DNA of 64,000 nt from Pseudalkalibacillus decolorationis. Lineage in GTDB: Bacteria; Bacillota; Bacilli; Bacillales; Fictibacillaceae. This document shows positions 16,784 to 26,664 of this stretch, piece after piece. The stretch lies in contig NZ_JANHJQ010000003.1 of assembly GCF_024609785.1 (NCBI RefSeq), forward strand, positions 211,070-275,069, written 5' to 3'. The number at the start of each line of letters is the position of its first letter. Within the stretch, counting starts at the first letter, position 1. A model generated the notes under the pieces. The model made no database searches, was not told the origin of the DNA, and was given only the letters and a program-made list of their open reading frames with translations. A program made the position numbers and the translations under genes.

Positions 16784-17692
16784 CTATACATCTGATAAAG
16801 AATTTGAAAATTTCGCCTGAATTTCTTTTAAAAACATCTCAGCAGCAGCAGAAAAAGCCTGATGCTTTTTCCAAACAATATTTAAGTCAGATTCAAGTCT
16901 TGGCTCTAGCGGTCTAAAACAAAGGTTACTATCACTAGATGTATTCACTATTTTATCAAGGGTTATTGCATAACCAATGCCCTCTTCAACCATAATGGCA
17001 GCGTTATATGCAAGATTGTATGTAGTCACAACGTTTAATTTATCAAAATCTTCGCCAAACCAATCCGCAAATTCATTTTTAGAACATGTCTGTTTCATAG
17101 CCTGTCGTGAACAGATTAGCGGAACATTTAATAAATCTACTGCTTGAATGGTATTTTTTAAAGCAAGAGGACTGTCTTTCCTCATAACAATGCCCCAAAC
17201 ATCTTTGGCTGGGATCTTGATATAATTATATTTTGATAAATCAGCCGGTTGAATTAAAATAACAAAGTCAAGCAATCCCTTATCTAGTCTTTCAGTCACA
17301 TCTTCTTCGTTTCCGCTGTAGAGGTGATACCGTATATTTGGATAACTTGACTGTAAATCTTTTACTACCCGTGCAACCTGTTTCATGGCGTCTGTTTCCC
17401 CGCCACCTATGTAAATATCGCCACTTATTGTTTCTTCCTTAGAACTAAATTCTGCCTCTACTTTATCGACCATATCAACGATTTCTTCTGCTCTCTTTCG
17501 TAGGAGCATCCCTTCATCTGTGAGAACGATACTGTGACTTCTGCGAATAAATAGCTTTTCCCCTAACTCTTGTTCTAGGTCTTTTAATTGTCTTGATAAG
17601 GTAGGCTGTGTAACATGCAAAAAATCAGCAGCACGCGTAATGCTTCCTTCTCTTGCAACAGTAAGAAAATATCGCAAAACTCTAAATTCCAT
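16784..17692 (-). CDS. LysR family transcriptional regulator
   Basis: 302 residues. The winged helix-turn-helix is at about residues 1-60 (RYFLTVAREGSITRAADFLH, TQPTLSRQLKDLE), followed by the two-lobed effector domain. It is transcribed away from the hydrolase gene; the 320-base gap between them carries a LysR-type dyad. It most likely controls that divergent gene; the effector is unknown. Confidence 0.9.
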   Translation of the reverse strand: MEFRVLRYFLTVAREGSITRAADFLHVTQPTLSRQLKDLEQELGEKLFIRRSHSIVLTDEGMLLRKRAEEIVDMVDKVEAEFSSKEETISGDIYIGGGETDAMKQVARVVKDLQSSYPNIRYHLYSGNEEDVTERLDKGLLDFVILIQPADLSKYNYIKIPAKDVWGIVMRKDSPLALKNTIQAVDLLNVPLICSRQAMKQTCSKNEFADWFGEDFDKLNVVTTYNLAYNAAIMVEEGIGYAITLDKIVNTSSDSNLCFRPLEPRLESDLNIVWKKHQAFSAAAEMFLKEIQAKFSNSLSDV

Positions 17693-17761
17693 ATTTCACT
17701 CCTCCTTTATGCCTTAGTATATACGTTTAAGAAATGTCTTTCAAGCATATCTTGATATAAG

Positions 17762-17780
17762 ATATAAGTATTAGTTATAT
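17762..17780. promoter_or_regulatory. candidate LysR-binding dyad
   Basis: ATATAA-GTATTAG-TTATAT is a perfect inverted repeat with the T-N11-A geometry of LysR sites. It lies 70 bases upstream of the lysR start in the divergent gap (17693-18011), which otherwise holds no gene. Confidence 0.5.
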
Positions 17781-18011
17781 AAAACGAAACACGCTAGAAT
17801 GAATAACAAAGGAGGGAGGAAAGGAAAATTTTTTGTTGTTCATATACGCTCTGATTATTTAAATGAACAAAATTGCGAGCGTTAACCACGTTGAACCTTA
17901 GAATAAGGACATATTTTAAGATAGTCTAGAGAGTGGAAATAAACCGTGGAGGGTTTTCAAATGTGACCGGGATAATAATAAAGTCAGCAAAAAACATTGG
18001 AGGGATTGTAC

Positions 18012-19172
18012 TTGAAAGAAAAATCTATTATCAAGCGAGGTATTCAGATACTTATACCAGTAGCTCTGGTAGCTCTGGTCTTGTTTTTATCCAGCACCTT
18101 CTTTTCATCAGCCTCAGGTGGAGGAGGCGATGTAAACAACAATGGAGACACTCAAGAAAATGCATCCACGACCGGCGTTGGGGCTGCATACACGCCGGAC
18201 TTGTCCAATGGAGCAAACAACTTTTACAAGAGCAACAAGGTAACCATGAAAAAGGTTGAGTTTAAAAATCTATACAACATGAATGTTGTAGGGAATCTTT
18301 ATATTCCCAAAGGTTTGAATAAGAACACCAAACATCCCGCAATCATTGTCGGGCATCCTATGGGCGCAGTAAAAGAACAAAGTGCGAATTTGTATGCCCA
18401 GAAAATGGCTGAACGGGGATTCGTTACTTTGTCCTTGGATTTGTCTTTCTGGGGAGAGAGTGAGGGTCAGCCGCGCAACGCTGTGTCGCCGGATATCTAT
18501 GCCGAGGATTTCAGTGCTGCGGTCGATTATCTGGGCACGCAAGACTTTATCGATAGAGAGCGAATTGGTGTTCTTGGTATCTGCGGCAGCGGGAGCTTTG
18601 TGATCAGTGCGGCCAAAATCGACCCACGCATGAAGGCCATTGCGACAGTGAGTATGTACAATATGGGCGCGGCCAACCGTAACGCACTGAACCACTCACA
18701 GACCCTTGAGCAAAGAAAAGCGATCATCGCAGAGGCGGCGGAGCAACGCTATGTCGAGTTTACAGGCGGTGAAACCAAATATACTAGTGGTACGGTACAT
18801 GAATTGAATGAAAACACTGGCCCCATCCAGCGTGAGTTTTATGATTTCTACCGTACGCCGAGAGGTGAATATACGCCTGAAGGTTCATCGCCTGAGCTGA
18901 CAACGCACCCGACGCTAACTAGTAACGTGAAGTTCATGAACTTCTACCCGTTCGAAGATATCGAGACGATTTCTCCGCGTCCGATGCTGTTCATTACGGG
19001 TGATCAGGCTCATTCCATCGAATTCAGTCAAGATGCATACAAGCGTGCAGCCGAACCAAAAGAGCTCTACATTGTTCCGGGCGCCGGGCATGTGGATCTG
19101 TACGACCGGGTGAATTTAATCCCCTTTGACAAGCTCGAGTCCTTCTTCAAAGAAAATCTGAAGAAAAAATAA
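18012..19172 (+). CDS. membrane-anchored or secreted alpha/beta hydrolase
   Basis: 386 residues from the TTG at 18012, chosen because GGAGGG lies 7 bases upstream. An N-terminal hydrophobic segment (about 10-32) is followed by a Gly/Asn-rich linker, so the catalytic domain is extracellular. Hydrolase motifs are IIVGHPMGAVKEQ, LDLSFWGESEG, the elbow GVLGICGSGSF (Cys or Ser nucleophile, not resolved), ITGDQAHSIEF (Asp) and GAGHVDLY (His). It resembles the YcjY/dienelactone-type hydrolases often paired with LysR regulators. Its base composition from about 18420 on looks more GC-rich than its neighbours, hinting at transfer. Substrate unknown. Confidence 0.8.
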   Translation: MKEKSIIKRGIQILIPVALVALVLFLSSTFFSSASGGGGDVNNNGDTQENASTTGVGAAYTPDLSNGANNFYKSNKVTMKKVEFKNLYNMNVVGNLYIPKGLNKNTKHPAIIVGHPMGAVKEQSANLYAQKMAERGFVTLSLDLSFWGESEGQPRNAVSPDIYAEDFSAAVDYLGTQDFIDRERIGVLGICGSGSFVISAAKIDPRMKAIATVSMYNMGAANRNALNHSQTLEQRKAIIAEAAEQRYVEFTGGETKYTSGTVHELNENTGPIQREFYDFYRTPRGEYTPEGSSPELTTHPTLTSNVKFMNFYPFEDIETISPRPMLFITGDQAHSIEFSQDAYKRAAEPKELYIVPGAGHVDLYDRVNLIPFDKLESFFKENLKKK

Positions 19173-19236
19173 GGCTTGTGTTGGAAGATCGTAGAGAGCT
19201 TTGCGTGCCAATGGTACTTTGAGTGAAACCCACTGT

Positions 19237-19274
19237 GTGAATCCCGCTTATCTTGTCGGGATTCACCTTTTTTA
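19237..19274 (+). terminator. terminator after the hydrolase gene
   Basis: GTGAATCCCG / CGGGATTCAC stem followed by CTTTTTT. Confidence 0.92.
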
Positions 19275-19332
19275 TCTAATGGAATAAAACCCCTTAGATG
19301 GGATTTATTTGTTTTTCGCTACCATAAGCTGA

Positions 19333-20203
<871 letters not shown>

Positions 20204-20243
20204 ACGTCAAAATGATTGATTAAAGGAAGTGGAACAATATTTT

Positions 20244-21416
20244 ATGAAGAATTCTAAAAGTTTACTTATATTTATCTTAGCAGTTGGTGTTTTTGGTATT
20301 ATCAATACCGAAATGGGTGTAATTGGCATACTCCCTGACTTAGCAGATCATTTTGATGTCAGTGTCTCGACAGCTGGTTTAATGGTTAGTCTTTTTGCGC
20401 TAGCCATTGCCATTGCTGGACCAACGCTACCATTAGTGTTTTCTCGTATCAATCGAAAAAAAGTAATGTTACTCGTATTGGTTATTTTCATTATTGGTAA
20501 TATTATTTTCATCTTTACAACCAATTTTACGGTTGCTTTAATAGCACGTGTTATACCAGCCTTCTTCCATCCTGTCTATGTCTCGATAGCTTTATCAGTT
20601 GCTGCTGCTTCTGTTAGCGAAAAGGAAGCACCAAAAGCTATCTCTAAAGTATTTATAGGGGTTTCCGCAGGTATGGTCTTAGGTGTTCCAGTGGTAAGCT
20701 TTATTGCTAATACGATTTCACTTGAAATAGCGATGTCCTTTTTTGCTGTCGTAAATATTTTTACATTTATAGCGACGTTACTATTTGTACCTTCTATGCC
20801 GGTGCAAGAAAGGCTTTCTTACGGTTCTCAGTTAAAGATTTTAACGCATGGAATTACGTGGCTCTCTATTTTGGCAGTTCTCTTCTTAAATGCAGCCATT
20901 TTCGGAGTATATAGTTATCTCGCTGAATATTTAGATGTTGTAACGAATATGTCGTCAAATTTAATTAGTACCATGTTACTTGTTTATGGTCTAGCTAATA
21001 TTATAGGGAATATTATTGCAGGCAGATTACTTACAGACTATCCTATCCGTTCTGTAACCATCTTCCCTATTGTATTAACTGCTGTTTATCTTATTTTTTT
21101 CTTTGTAGCTGAACTTACTATACCTACAGCCATTATTATTTTAGTTTGGGGAATATTGGGAGGTATTGGTGCAAATATTAATCAATATTGGATTATGTCT
21201 TCCGCTCCCAAAGCTCCAGATTTTGCAAATGGGTTATTTCTAACTTCTGTTAACTTAGGCACAACCTTTGGAGCTGCTATAGCCGGAATCATTATCGCAC
21301 AATTTGGAACAGAGTATATTTTATTCGTAGGTGTACTTTCACTAGTGTTAGGTTTTATATGTATTTTACTTAGAAATTATATGTATAGATCTAAAACAAA
21401 TCAACTTGCTAGTTAA
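20244..21416 (+). CDS. MFS transporter (DHA1/AraJ-like)
   Basis: 390 residues with twelve predicted membrane helices. It begins FGIINTEMGVIGILPDLADHF, the start pattern of DHA1 sugar-efflux/drug pumps (AraJ, YbcL, YdhP types), and has a basic loop RINRKKVML after helix 2. The ATG at 20244 fits the family start; a GTG five codons upstream (after AAAGGA) is an alternative. It stands alone before a strong terminator. The substrate cannot be predicted. Confidence 0.88.
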   Translation: MKNSKSLLIFILAVGVFGIINTEMGVIGILPDLADHFDVSVSTAGLMVSLFALAIAIAGPTLPLVFSRINRKKVMLLVLVIFIIGNIIFIFTTNFTVALIARVIPAFFHPVYVSIALSVAAASVSEKEAPKAISKVFIGVSAGMVLGVPVVSFIANTISLEIAMSFFAVVNIFTFIATLLFVPSMPVQERLSYGSQLKILTHGITWLSILAVLFLNAAIFGVYSYLAEYLDVVTNMSSNLISTMLLVYGLANIIGNIIAGRLLTDYPIRSVTIFPIVLTAVYLIFFFVAELTIPTAIIILVWGILGGIGANINQYWIMSSAPKAPDFANGLFLTSVNLGTTFGAAIAGIIIAQFGTEYILFVGVLSLVLGFICILLRNYMYRSKTNQLAS

Positions 21417-21498
21417 GAAAAAACCTAACGGGGGCTTTTCTTCAATAAAGTCTTTGAACGATCTTCCGTAATCAGGCGCATTTCTGAAGTAACGATAA

Positions 21499-21545
21499 AA
21501 GTCCAATTTCTCAATTTTAATGCTGAGAAATTGGACTTTTTATAT
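21499..21545 (+). terminator. terminator after the MFS gene
   Basis: AGTCCAATTTCTCA / TGAGAAATTGGACT stem followed by TTTT. Confidence 0.92.
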
Positions 21546-21971
21546 TTACTTATAGTACAAAATAGCGCTTAAAATAGGTGCAAAATAACACCTAAAATGA
21601 CAGATTGTTTCCTGATTGAATTATTACTAGTTCCATAAACTACCGTTTTCGGTTCTTTTTACGGAAACTAAATTGGAAGTATATATTAAGATAGAGATGA
21701 GATTGTTTATACCCTGGTTAAATCCCCTTTGCCAAGTGGTTATTTTTCTTCTTCCTCATTTATTGACGCTATTTTCATGGGGATGACAATAGATTCCTCT
21801 CCCAATAATATCCCACTGGTTCCGCTATACATAAAGCTATTAAGTCATTTAATTCCAGTTAGTAATTTAAAGAAAGCATTTCCAACAGGTATTGGATATA
21901 GAGCACTTTTTTCTATTCGAAGCTATTTGTGATTATGTGAAAATAAACTAGGCACGTAACTTAATTTTTTA

Positions 21972-22039
21972 TTGCGAGAGGATTAGGCAACCATTTGAGA
22001 GGAATAGGATAACGGTCGCTTTTTCATTTGTTGCATAAT
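21972..22039. promoter_or_regulatory. 68-bp dyad element, copy 1
   Basis: TTGCGAGAGGATTAGGCAA at the left and TTTCATTTGTTGCATAAT at the right. The same two blocks, in the same order and with exactly the same total length, occur at 25003-25070 between araC-type and aldo/keto genes. The middle differs, so selection appears to act on the arms and their spacing. It lies 355 bases upstream of the cytochrome P460 gene. Confidence 0.6.
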
Positions 22040-22150
22040 AAAAAAGCCTCTACTTTTTCTATAACTATTATTTATTTTGTAAAATGATAACCCAAGTTCT
22101 AAACAGAGTTAACTTGATAAATGAAAAATAAGCCAACAGTCCCCAATTAA

Positions 22151-22208
22151 AGAAAACTTGGCAAAGCCAAGCCTTGGTGCAGGCTGAGCCTTAGCTGCAC
22201 TTATACTT
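22151..22208 (-). repeat. fragment of the dispersed repeat
   Basis: AGAAAACTTGGCAAAGCC ... GCACTTATACTTGG matches the middle of the inverted copy at 53.6 kb (AGAAAACTAGGTCAGCGCC ... GCACTTATGCTT). The ends are missing. Confidence 0.55.
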
Positions 22209-22393
22209 GGGACTTAAACTTTTTTTCACCGGAGGTCATTCTTCTTGCTGAAAAGTTATACTTTCCTAACGTATAAAATAGTTATTACCTTTGGTGAATT
22301 AGTAATTATAACCATAAGAACAGCACGACATCCCAGAATCTTTGACTCTACACGAGTCAATACAAGTACAAAAAATTAGAGGAGGAAAACAAT

Positions 22394-23134
22394 TTGAAAA
22401 AACTATTATTTCCGTCCCTTGCATTGGTGATGTCCCTCAATCTTACAGCTTGCAACAGCAACAATGAAACAAATGACATTTCCCAAGAGGAGGCATCGGG
22501 TGACACTTCCCAGCAGGAGCCATCTGGGTATGACCGTGAACTTGTCAAATTTCCTGAGAACTACGATAAGGGTGTGAACTACACGACTGTGCATCGAGGA
22601 AATGTCAGAGAGGAACTCTACACTAGCCGGGAAGCGATCGAAGCGGTGCAGAACGGGCAACCAATCCCGAGTGGCACAGTAATTACTCTCGAGATATATA
22701 GAGATGAAGATCTTGATGAAATCTTCGTGATGGAAAAGCGCACTGGCTGGGGCGACCAGAACCCCCCCGATACCCCGCGTAACGGGGATTGGCTATACCA
22801 GGAATTCAATGGCGACAGGTCGTTGGATTACGAGGAAGACATCGGTCGCTGCTTTTCCTGCCACGCGAATCAGGAACGGGATGACTTTGTGAATTCGTTA
22901 GATGCCATGAAAGAGTTTGATTTAGGAGAGGTTGCACAATCAAAGAACAGCAGTACAGAAACCCCAATTGCAGCTATCCCTACAGAGCACTGGAAGGTAA
23001 GTGAGATATCTGCTCATATGAATGATTCTAAGGATGTAAATAAAGAAGAAAGTAATTTAATAGATGATGAGGAAAAAGCGAAAAAAATTAAGGACGTTCT
23101 TTTGAAGATGTATTTACAGCAATATAAAAGCTAA
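22394..23134 (+). CDS. cytochrome P460 family lipoprotein
   Basis: 246 residues. The lipoprotein signal ends NLTAC (Cys20). A cytochrome P460-type domain spans about 45-170 with VMEKRTGWG and one c-type haem motif CFSCH (Cys153, Cys156, His157). TTG start with AGAGGAGG 7 bases upstream. P460 cytochromes oxidise small nitrogen compounds such as hydroxylamine or bind NO; this member's activity is unknown. The charged C-terminal tail (about 175-246) is extra. A DUF4405 membrane protein follows 85 bases later and may pass electrons to or from it (inference). Confidence 0.85.
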   Translation: MKKLLFPSLALVMSLNLTACNSNNETNDISQEEASGDTSQQEPSGYDRELVKFPENYDKGVNYTTVHRGNVREELYTSREAIEAVQNGQPIPSGTVITLEIYRDEDLDEIFVMEKRTGWGDQNPPDTPRNGDWLYQEFNGDRSLDYEEDIGRCFSCHANQERDDFVNSLDAMKEFDLGEVAQSKNSSTETPIAAIPTEHWKVSEISAHMNDSKDVNKEESNLIDDEEKAKKIKDVLLKMYLQQYKS

Positions 23135-23219
23135 TGGATGTGTTGCTATTAAAGGATACTTTCATGTCCACTATGGAAACAAAATCCAGTGATTAATTAA
23201 ATAGATAGAGGAGAATTCT

Positions 23220-23909
23220 TTGAATCGAAAGATGTTAATCAGGTTGGTTATTGACCTTTCTATGACAGTTCTGATGTTAGTTGCAATGGCTTACCATATT
23301 ACCGGAAATACAATCCATGAACTAGTAGGAGTTTTATTGTTTTTGTTGTTTATTGCCCACAATATTTTAAATCGAAGATGGTATAAGACGATTTTTAAGG
23401 GCAAGTACAATGTACGACGTATTCTGAGCATAGTGGTTAATCTGCTTTTTCTTGTATCTATGGCTGTAGTGATGATAAGTTCTGTGCCAATTTCCCGTGA
23501 CATCTTTCCCTTTTTTCCTATAAACAATGACATGATTCTATTACAGATACATGTTATGACTTCATATTGGGGATTTATCTTCATGGCTGTGCATATAGGA
23601 ATGTCCTGGGGAACAATTTTCAATGCAGTACGAAAGATGACGGGAATTACCAGCACCAGCCGTATCCATACAATTGTGTTGCGTGTCATAGCGGTGTTGA
23701 TTGTTGTTTATGGTGTGCAGGCTTCTTTCGAGAGAGATATGCTTTACAAGTTAACCATATATAATCCATTTGGTTGGAACTTTGATGAGTCCTCCATGGG
23801 CTTTTTAATAGATCATCTATCCATAATGGGAATATATATTAGTGGGACTCATTACGTTCTGAAATTTGTTCAAAAGCGGGATAAAACTAGGCTTACAAGG
23901 AGCAGCTAA
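23220..23909 (+). CDS. DUF4405 membrane protein, putative b-type cytochrome
   Basis: 229 residues with about six membrane helices. Histidines fall at helix positions expected for haem ligation in DUF4405/cytochrome b561-like proteins: MAYHITGN, IAHNILN, QIHVMTSYWG and MAVHIGMSWG. TTG start after AGAGGAG. It forms a likely two-gene unit with the P460 lipoprotein. Confidence 0.82.
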   Translation: MNRKMLIRLVIDLSMTVLMLVAMAYHITGNTIHELVGVLLFLLFIAHNILNRRWYKTIFKGKYNVRRILSIVVNLLFLVSMAVVMISSVPISRDIFPFFPINNDMILLQIHVMTSYWGFIFMAVHIGMSWGTIFNAVRKMTGITSTSRIHTIVLRVIAVLIVVYGVQASFERDMLYKLTIYNPFGWNFDESSMGFLIDHLSIMGIYISGTHYVLKFVQKRDKTRLTRSS

Positions 23910-23990
23910 AAGAAATTGATACAGGTTTAAAAGAGAGGAATATCAAATGAATTATTGGAAAAGGTTTAATAAGGGCAAATTTGCAGAATG

Positions 23991-24032
23991 AAAAAGTGCA
24001 TTAATCCAGGATCGGATTAATGCACTTTTTTA
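23991..24032. terminator. bidirectional terminator between convergent genes
   Basis: AAAAAGTGCATTAATCC / GGATTAATGCACTTTTTT. The A-run on one side and T-run on the other serve both the DUF4405 gene and the opposing AraC-type gene. Confidence 0.93.
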
Positions 24033-24932
24033 TCCATATGTCGCCTTCAGACGGTTAATATCTTCTTTTGGTGGTAAACCAAACATACGAGAATATTCAC
24101 GGCTGAATTGGGATGGGCTTTCGTATCCTACCCGGAATGCAACATCTGCTGCATCTGCTGATTCGGATAATAACAGGCTCCGGGCTTCTTGAAGTCTCAG
24201 TTGTTTTTGGAATTGAATTGGGCTCATCGCGGTTATCTCTTTAAAGTGCCGATGGAGTGAAGAGACACTCATATTTGCTATTTCCGCAAGTTCCTCAATC
24301 TTAAAAGGCTTTTCATAGTTATTCATGATATGTTCAATCACGTCACTTATTTGATGGGTAGAACTTCCTTCTATTGCTATTTGTTTCAGCATTTCCCCAT
24401 GTTCTCCTTGTAGAACCCTATAGATGATTTCTTTCACAATTAGAGGAGTAAGTACCGGGATGTCCTCTGGAGTATCTAGCAAACGAACCAATCTTGTTAC
24501 CGCGTCTAACAAAGATGGCTCTATTTTGCTGACATACATACCTCGTTTAGCATTTTCCTTCTTGTCAGCTCCCATTTGGAATTCACGTAACACCTCTAAT
24601 ATTTCACTCGGTGTAAATTCAAGTTTGAGAGCAAGGTAAGGAACTTCTGAAGATGCTTCCGTGACTTGACCGGTAATTGGCAGGTTAACGGATGCAACAA
24701 GGTAATCAGCAGCACCGTACCTGAAGCGCTCCTGTGACAGCAATACCTCCTTCATCCCTTGAACAACAATGCATAAGGAAGGCTTGTGAACTCCGTAATT
24801 TGGCCCAGTATCATTAGAATAACGGGAGAAAAATAAAGACGGAATAGCAGTCATTTGAGTACCGTCCCGTCCTGATTGACCCTCTATGATTTTGGAGAGC
24901 TCTACTCTTTGTCTATATAATTGTTCAAACAT
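24030..24932 (-). CDS. AraC family transcriptional regulator with AraC_N cupin domain
   Basis: 300 residues. The N-terminal AraC_N domain covers about 20-170 (PSLCIVVQGMKEVLL, ASVNLPITGQV) and the C-terminal double helix-turn-helix about 200-295 (FKIEELAEIANMSVSSLHRH, VAFRVGYESPSQFSREYSR). ATG at 24932 is preferred because AGGAGG lies just upstream; a longer start adds residues without an RBS. It diverges from an aldo/keto reductase, the arrangement of E. coli yqhC-yqhD, so it probably activates that gene in response to aldehyde or other electrophile stress (inference). Confidence 0.9.
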   Translation of the reverse strand: MFEQLYRQRVELSKIIEGQSGRDGTQMTAIPSLFFSRYSNDTGPNYGVHKPSLCIVVQGMKEVLLSQERFRYGAADYLVASVNLPITGQVTEASSEVPYLALKLEFTPSEILEVLREFQMGADKKENAKRGMYVSKIEPSLLDAVTRLVRLLDTPEDIPVLTPLIVKEIIYRVLQGEHGEMLKQIAIEGSSTHQISDVIEHIMNNYEKPFKIEELAEIANMSVSSLHRHFKEITAMSPIQFQKQLRLQEARSLLLSESADAADVAFRVGYESPSQFSREYSRMFGLPPKEDINRLKATYG

Positions 24933-25002
24933 AAAATCCTCCTTTGTTTTCTTCATCCGTGATGGTCTCATTATAAAGCTAATTCACTTTCTGAGTAAAT
25001 GG

Positions 25003-25070
25003 TTGCGAGAGGATTATGCAATCATTTGATGCGATTGTGATACCAGTTGTGATTTCATTTGTTGCATAAT
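25003..25070. promoter_or_regulatory. 68-bp dyad element, copy 2 (AraC-type operator candidate)
   Basis: Left arm GGATTATGCAATCATTTGA and right arm TTTCATTTGTTGCATAAT. The 9-base ATTATGCAA is perfectly repeated in inverted orientation. It lies 70-140 bases upstream of the AraC-type gene and 170 bases before the aldo/keto reductase. The second copy is at 21972-22039. Confidence 0.65.
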
Positions 25071-25087
25071 TAGGATGCTCAAGTTGA

Positions 25088-26094
<1,007 letters not shown>

Positions 26095-26144
26095 TGTTCG
26101 TTCTTAGACAACAAAACTGGTTGAAATATTATGGAGGTACTATT

Positions 26145-26270
26145 TCTGAAGGTCTGCGTAAAGAAGAATTTGCTAACAATATTCGCTCAACCATTATTTC
26201 ACCAGGAACGGTAGATACAGAACTTCATACAACCATTAATGACCCTAAAAATCGCGAGTGGGAAATTTAG
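26145..26270 (+). pseudogene. short-chain dehydrogenase fragment (C-terminal part)
   Basis: 42 codons read SEGLRKEEFANNIRSTIISP, then GTVDTELHTTI and stop. This is the SDR stretch after the catalytic YxxxK. No start or Rossmann half is present nearby. It may be the other end of the gene whose front fragment is at 16.65 kb. Confidence 0.75.
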
Positions 26271-26664
26271 ACTACTTTAGCCTTTAGCCTGAAAAATTGG
26301 TATAATTAGGGTTAAAGAAAGAGGCGAACACTAGTGTCTACAAAAGAATATAAAGTAAAAGTTGGAGAACAAATGGGCTTTCCTCGATACTCTCTGTAAA
26401 TAAAGAAGACCTCCTGTACTGGTAAAAGGTAGTATAGGAGGCTTTTTATGTTTTTTAAGTGTTCGTTGATAGCGTCGCAAGTGCTGTTGTCAAAGTATTT
26501 CAGCAATGGAATCTGTTTATTGTCATTTTTTACAATAGGACAGTGGATAATTTACGCTACTTGCAAACCCCTCAAAATCATCTTAGGCTCCGAACGATTA
26601 TGAAACCTGAAGATTTAAAGGTCGGAGGTCTGACCATTTGAAAATTTTGTTAGGGGGATTACGT
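26271..26664. other. gap before the glycosyltransferase
   Basis: No gene is called. A short frame at about 26334 reads VSTKEYKVKVGEQMGFPRYS and stops, possibly another remnant. A terminator lies at 26409-26450. The final 190 bases hold the glycosyltransferase leader, but no clear promoter was identified. Confidence 0.4.
26409..26450 (+). terminator. terminator hairpin
   Basis: CCTCCTGTACT / AGTATAGGAGG stem (one G-T mismatch) followed by CTTTTT. Confidence 0.85.

Larger units (their letters stand above)
21546..22393. other. long gap without a convincing gene
   Basis: An 850-base AT-rich stretch. A 67-codon open frame at 21729 has no RBS and no recognisable family pattern, and is not called. 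The gap holds a 68-bp dyad shared with the AraC/aldo-keto intergenic region (21972-22039) and a piece of the dispersed repeat (about 22151-22208). Confidence 0.6.

Noticed and set aside
21729..21932. 67-codon open frame in a long gap
   Set aside because: No RBS, TTG start, no recognisable pattern.
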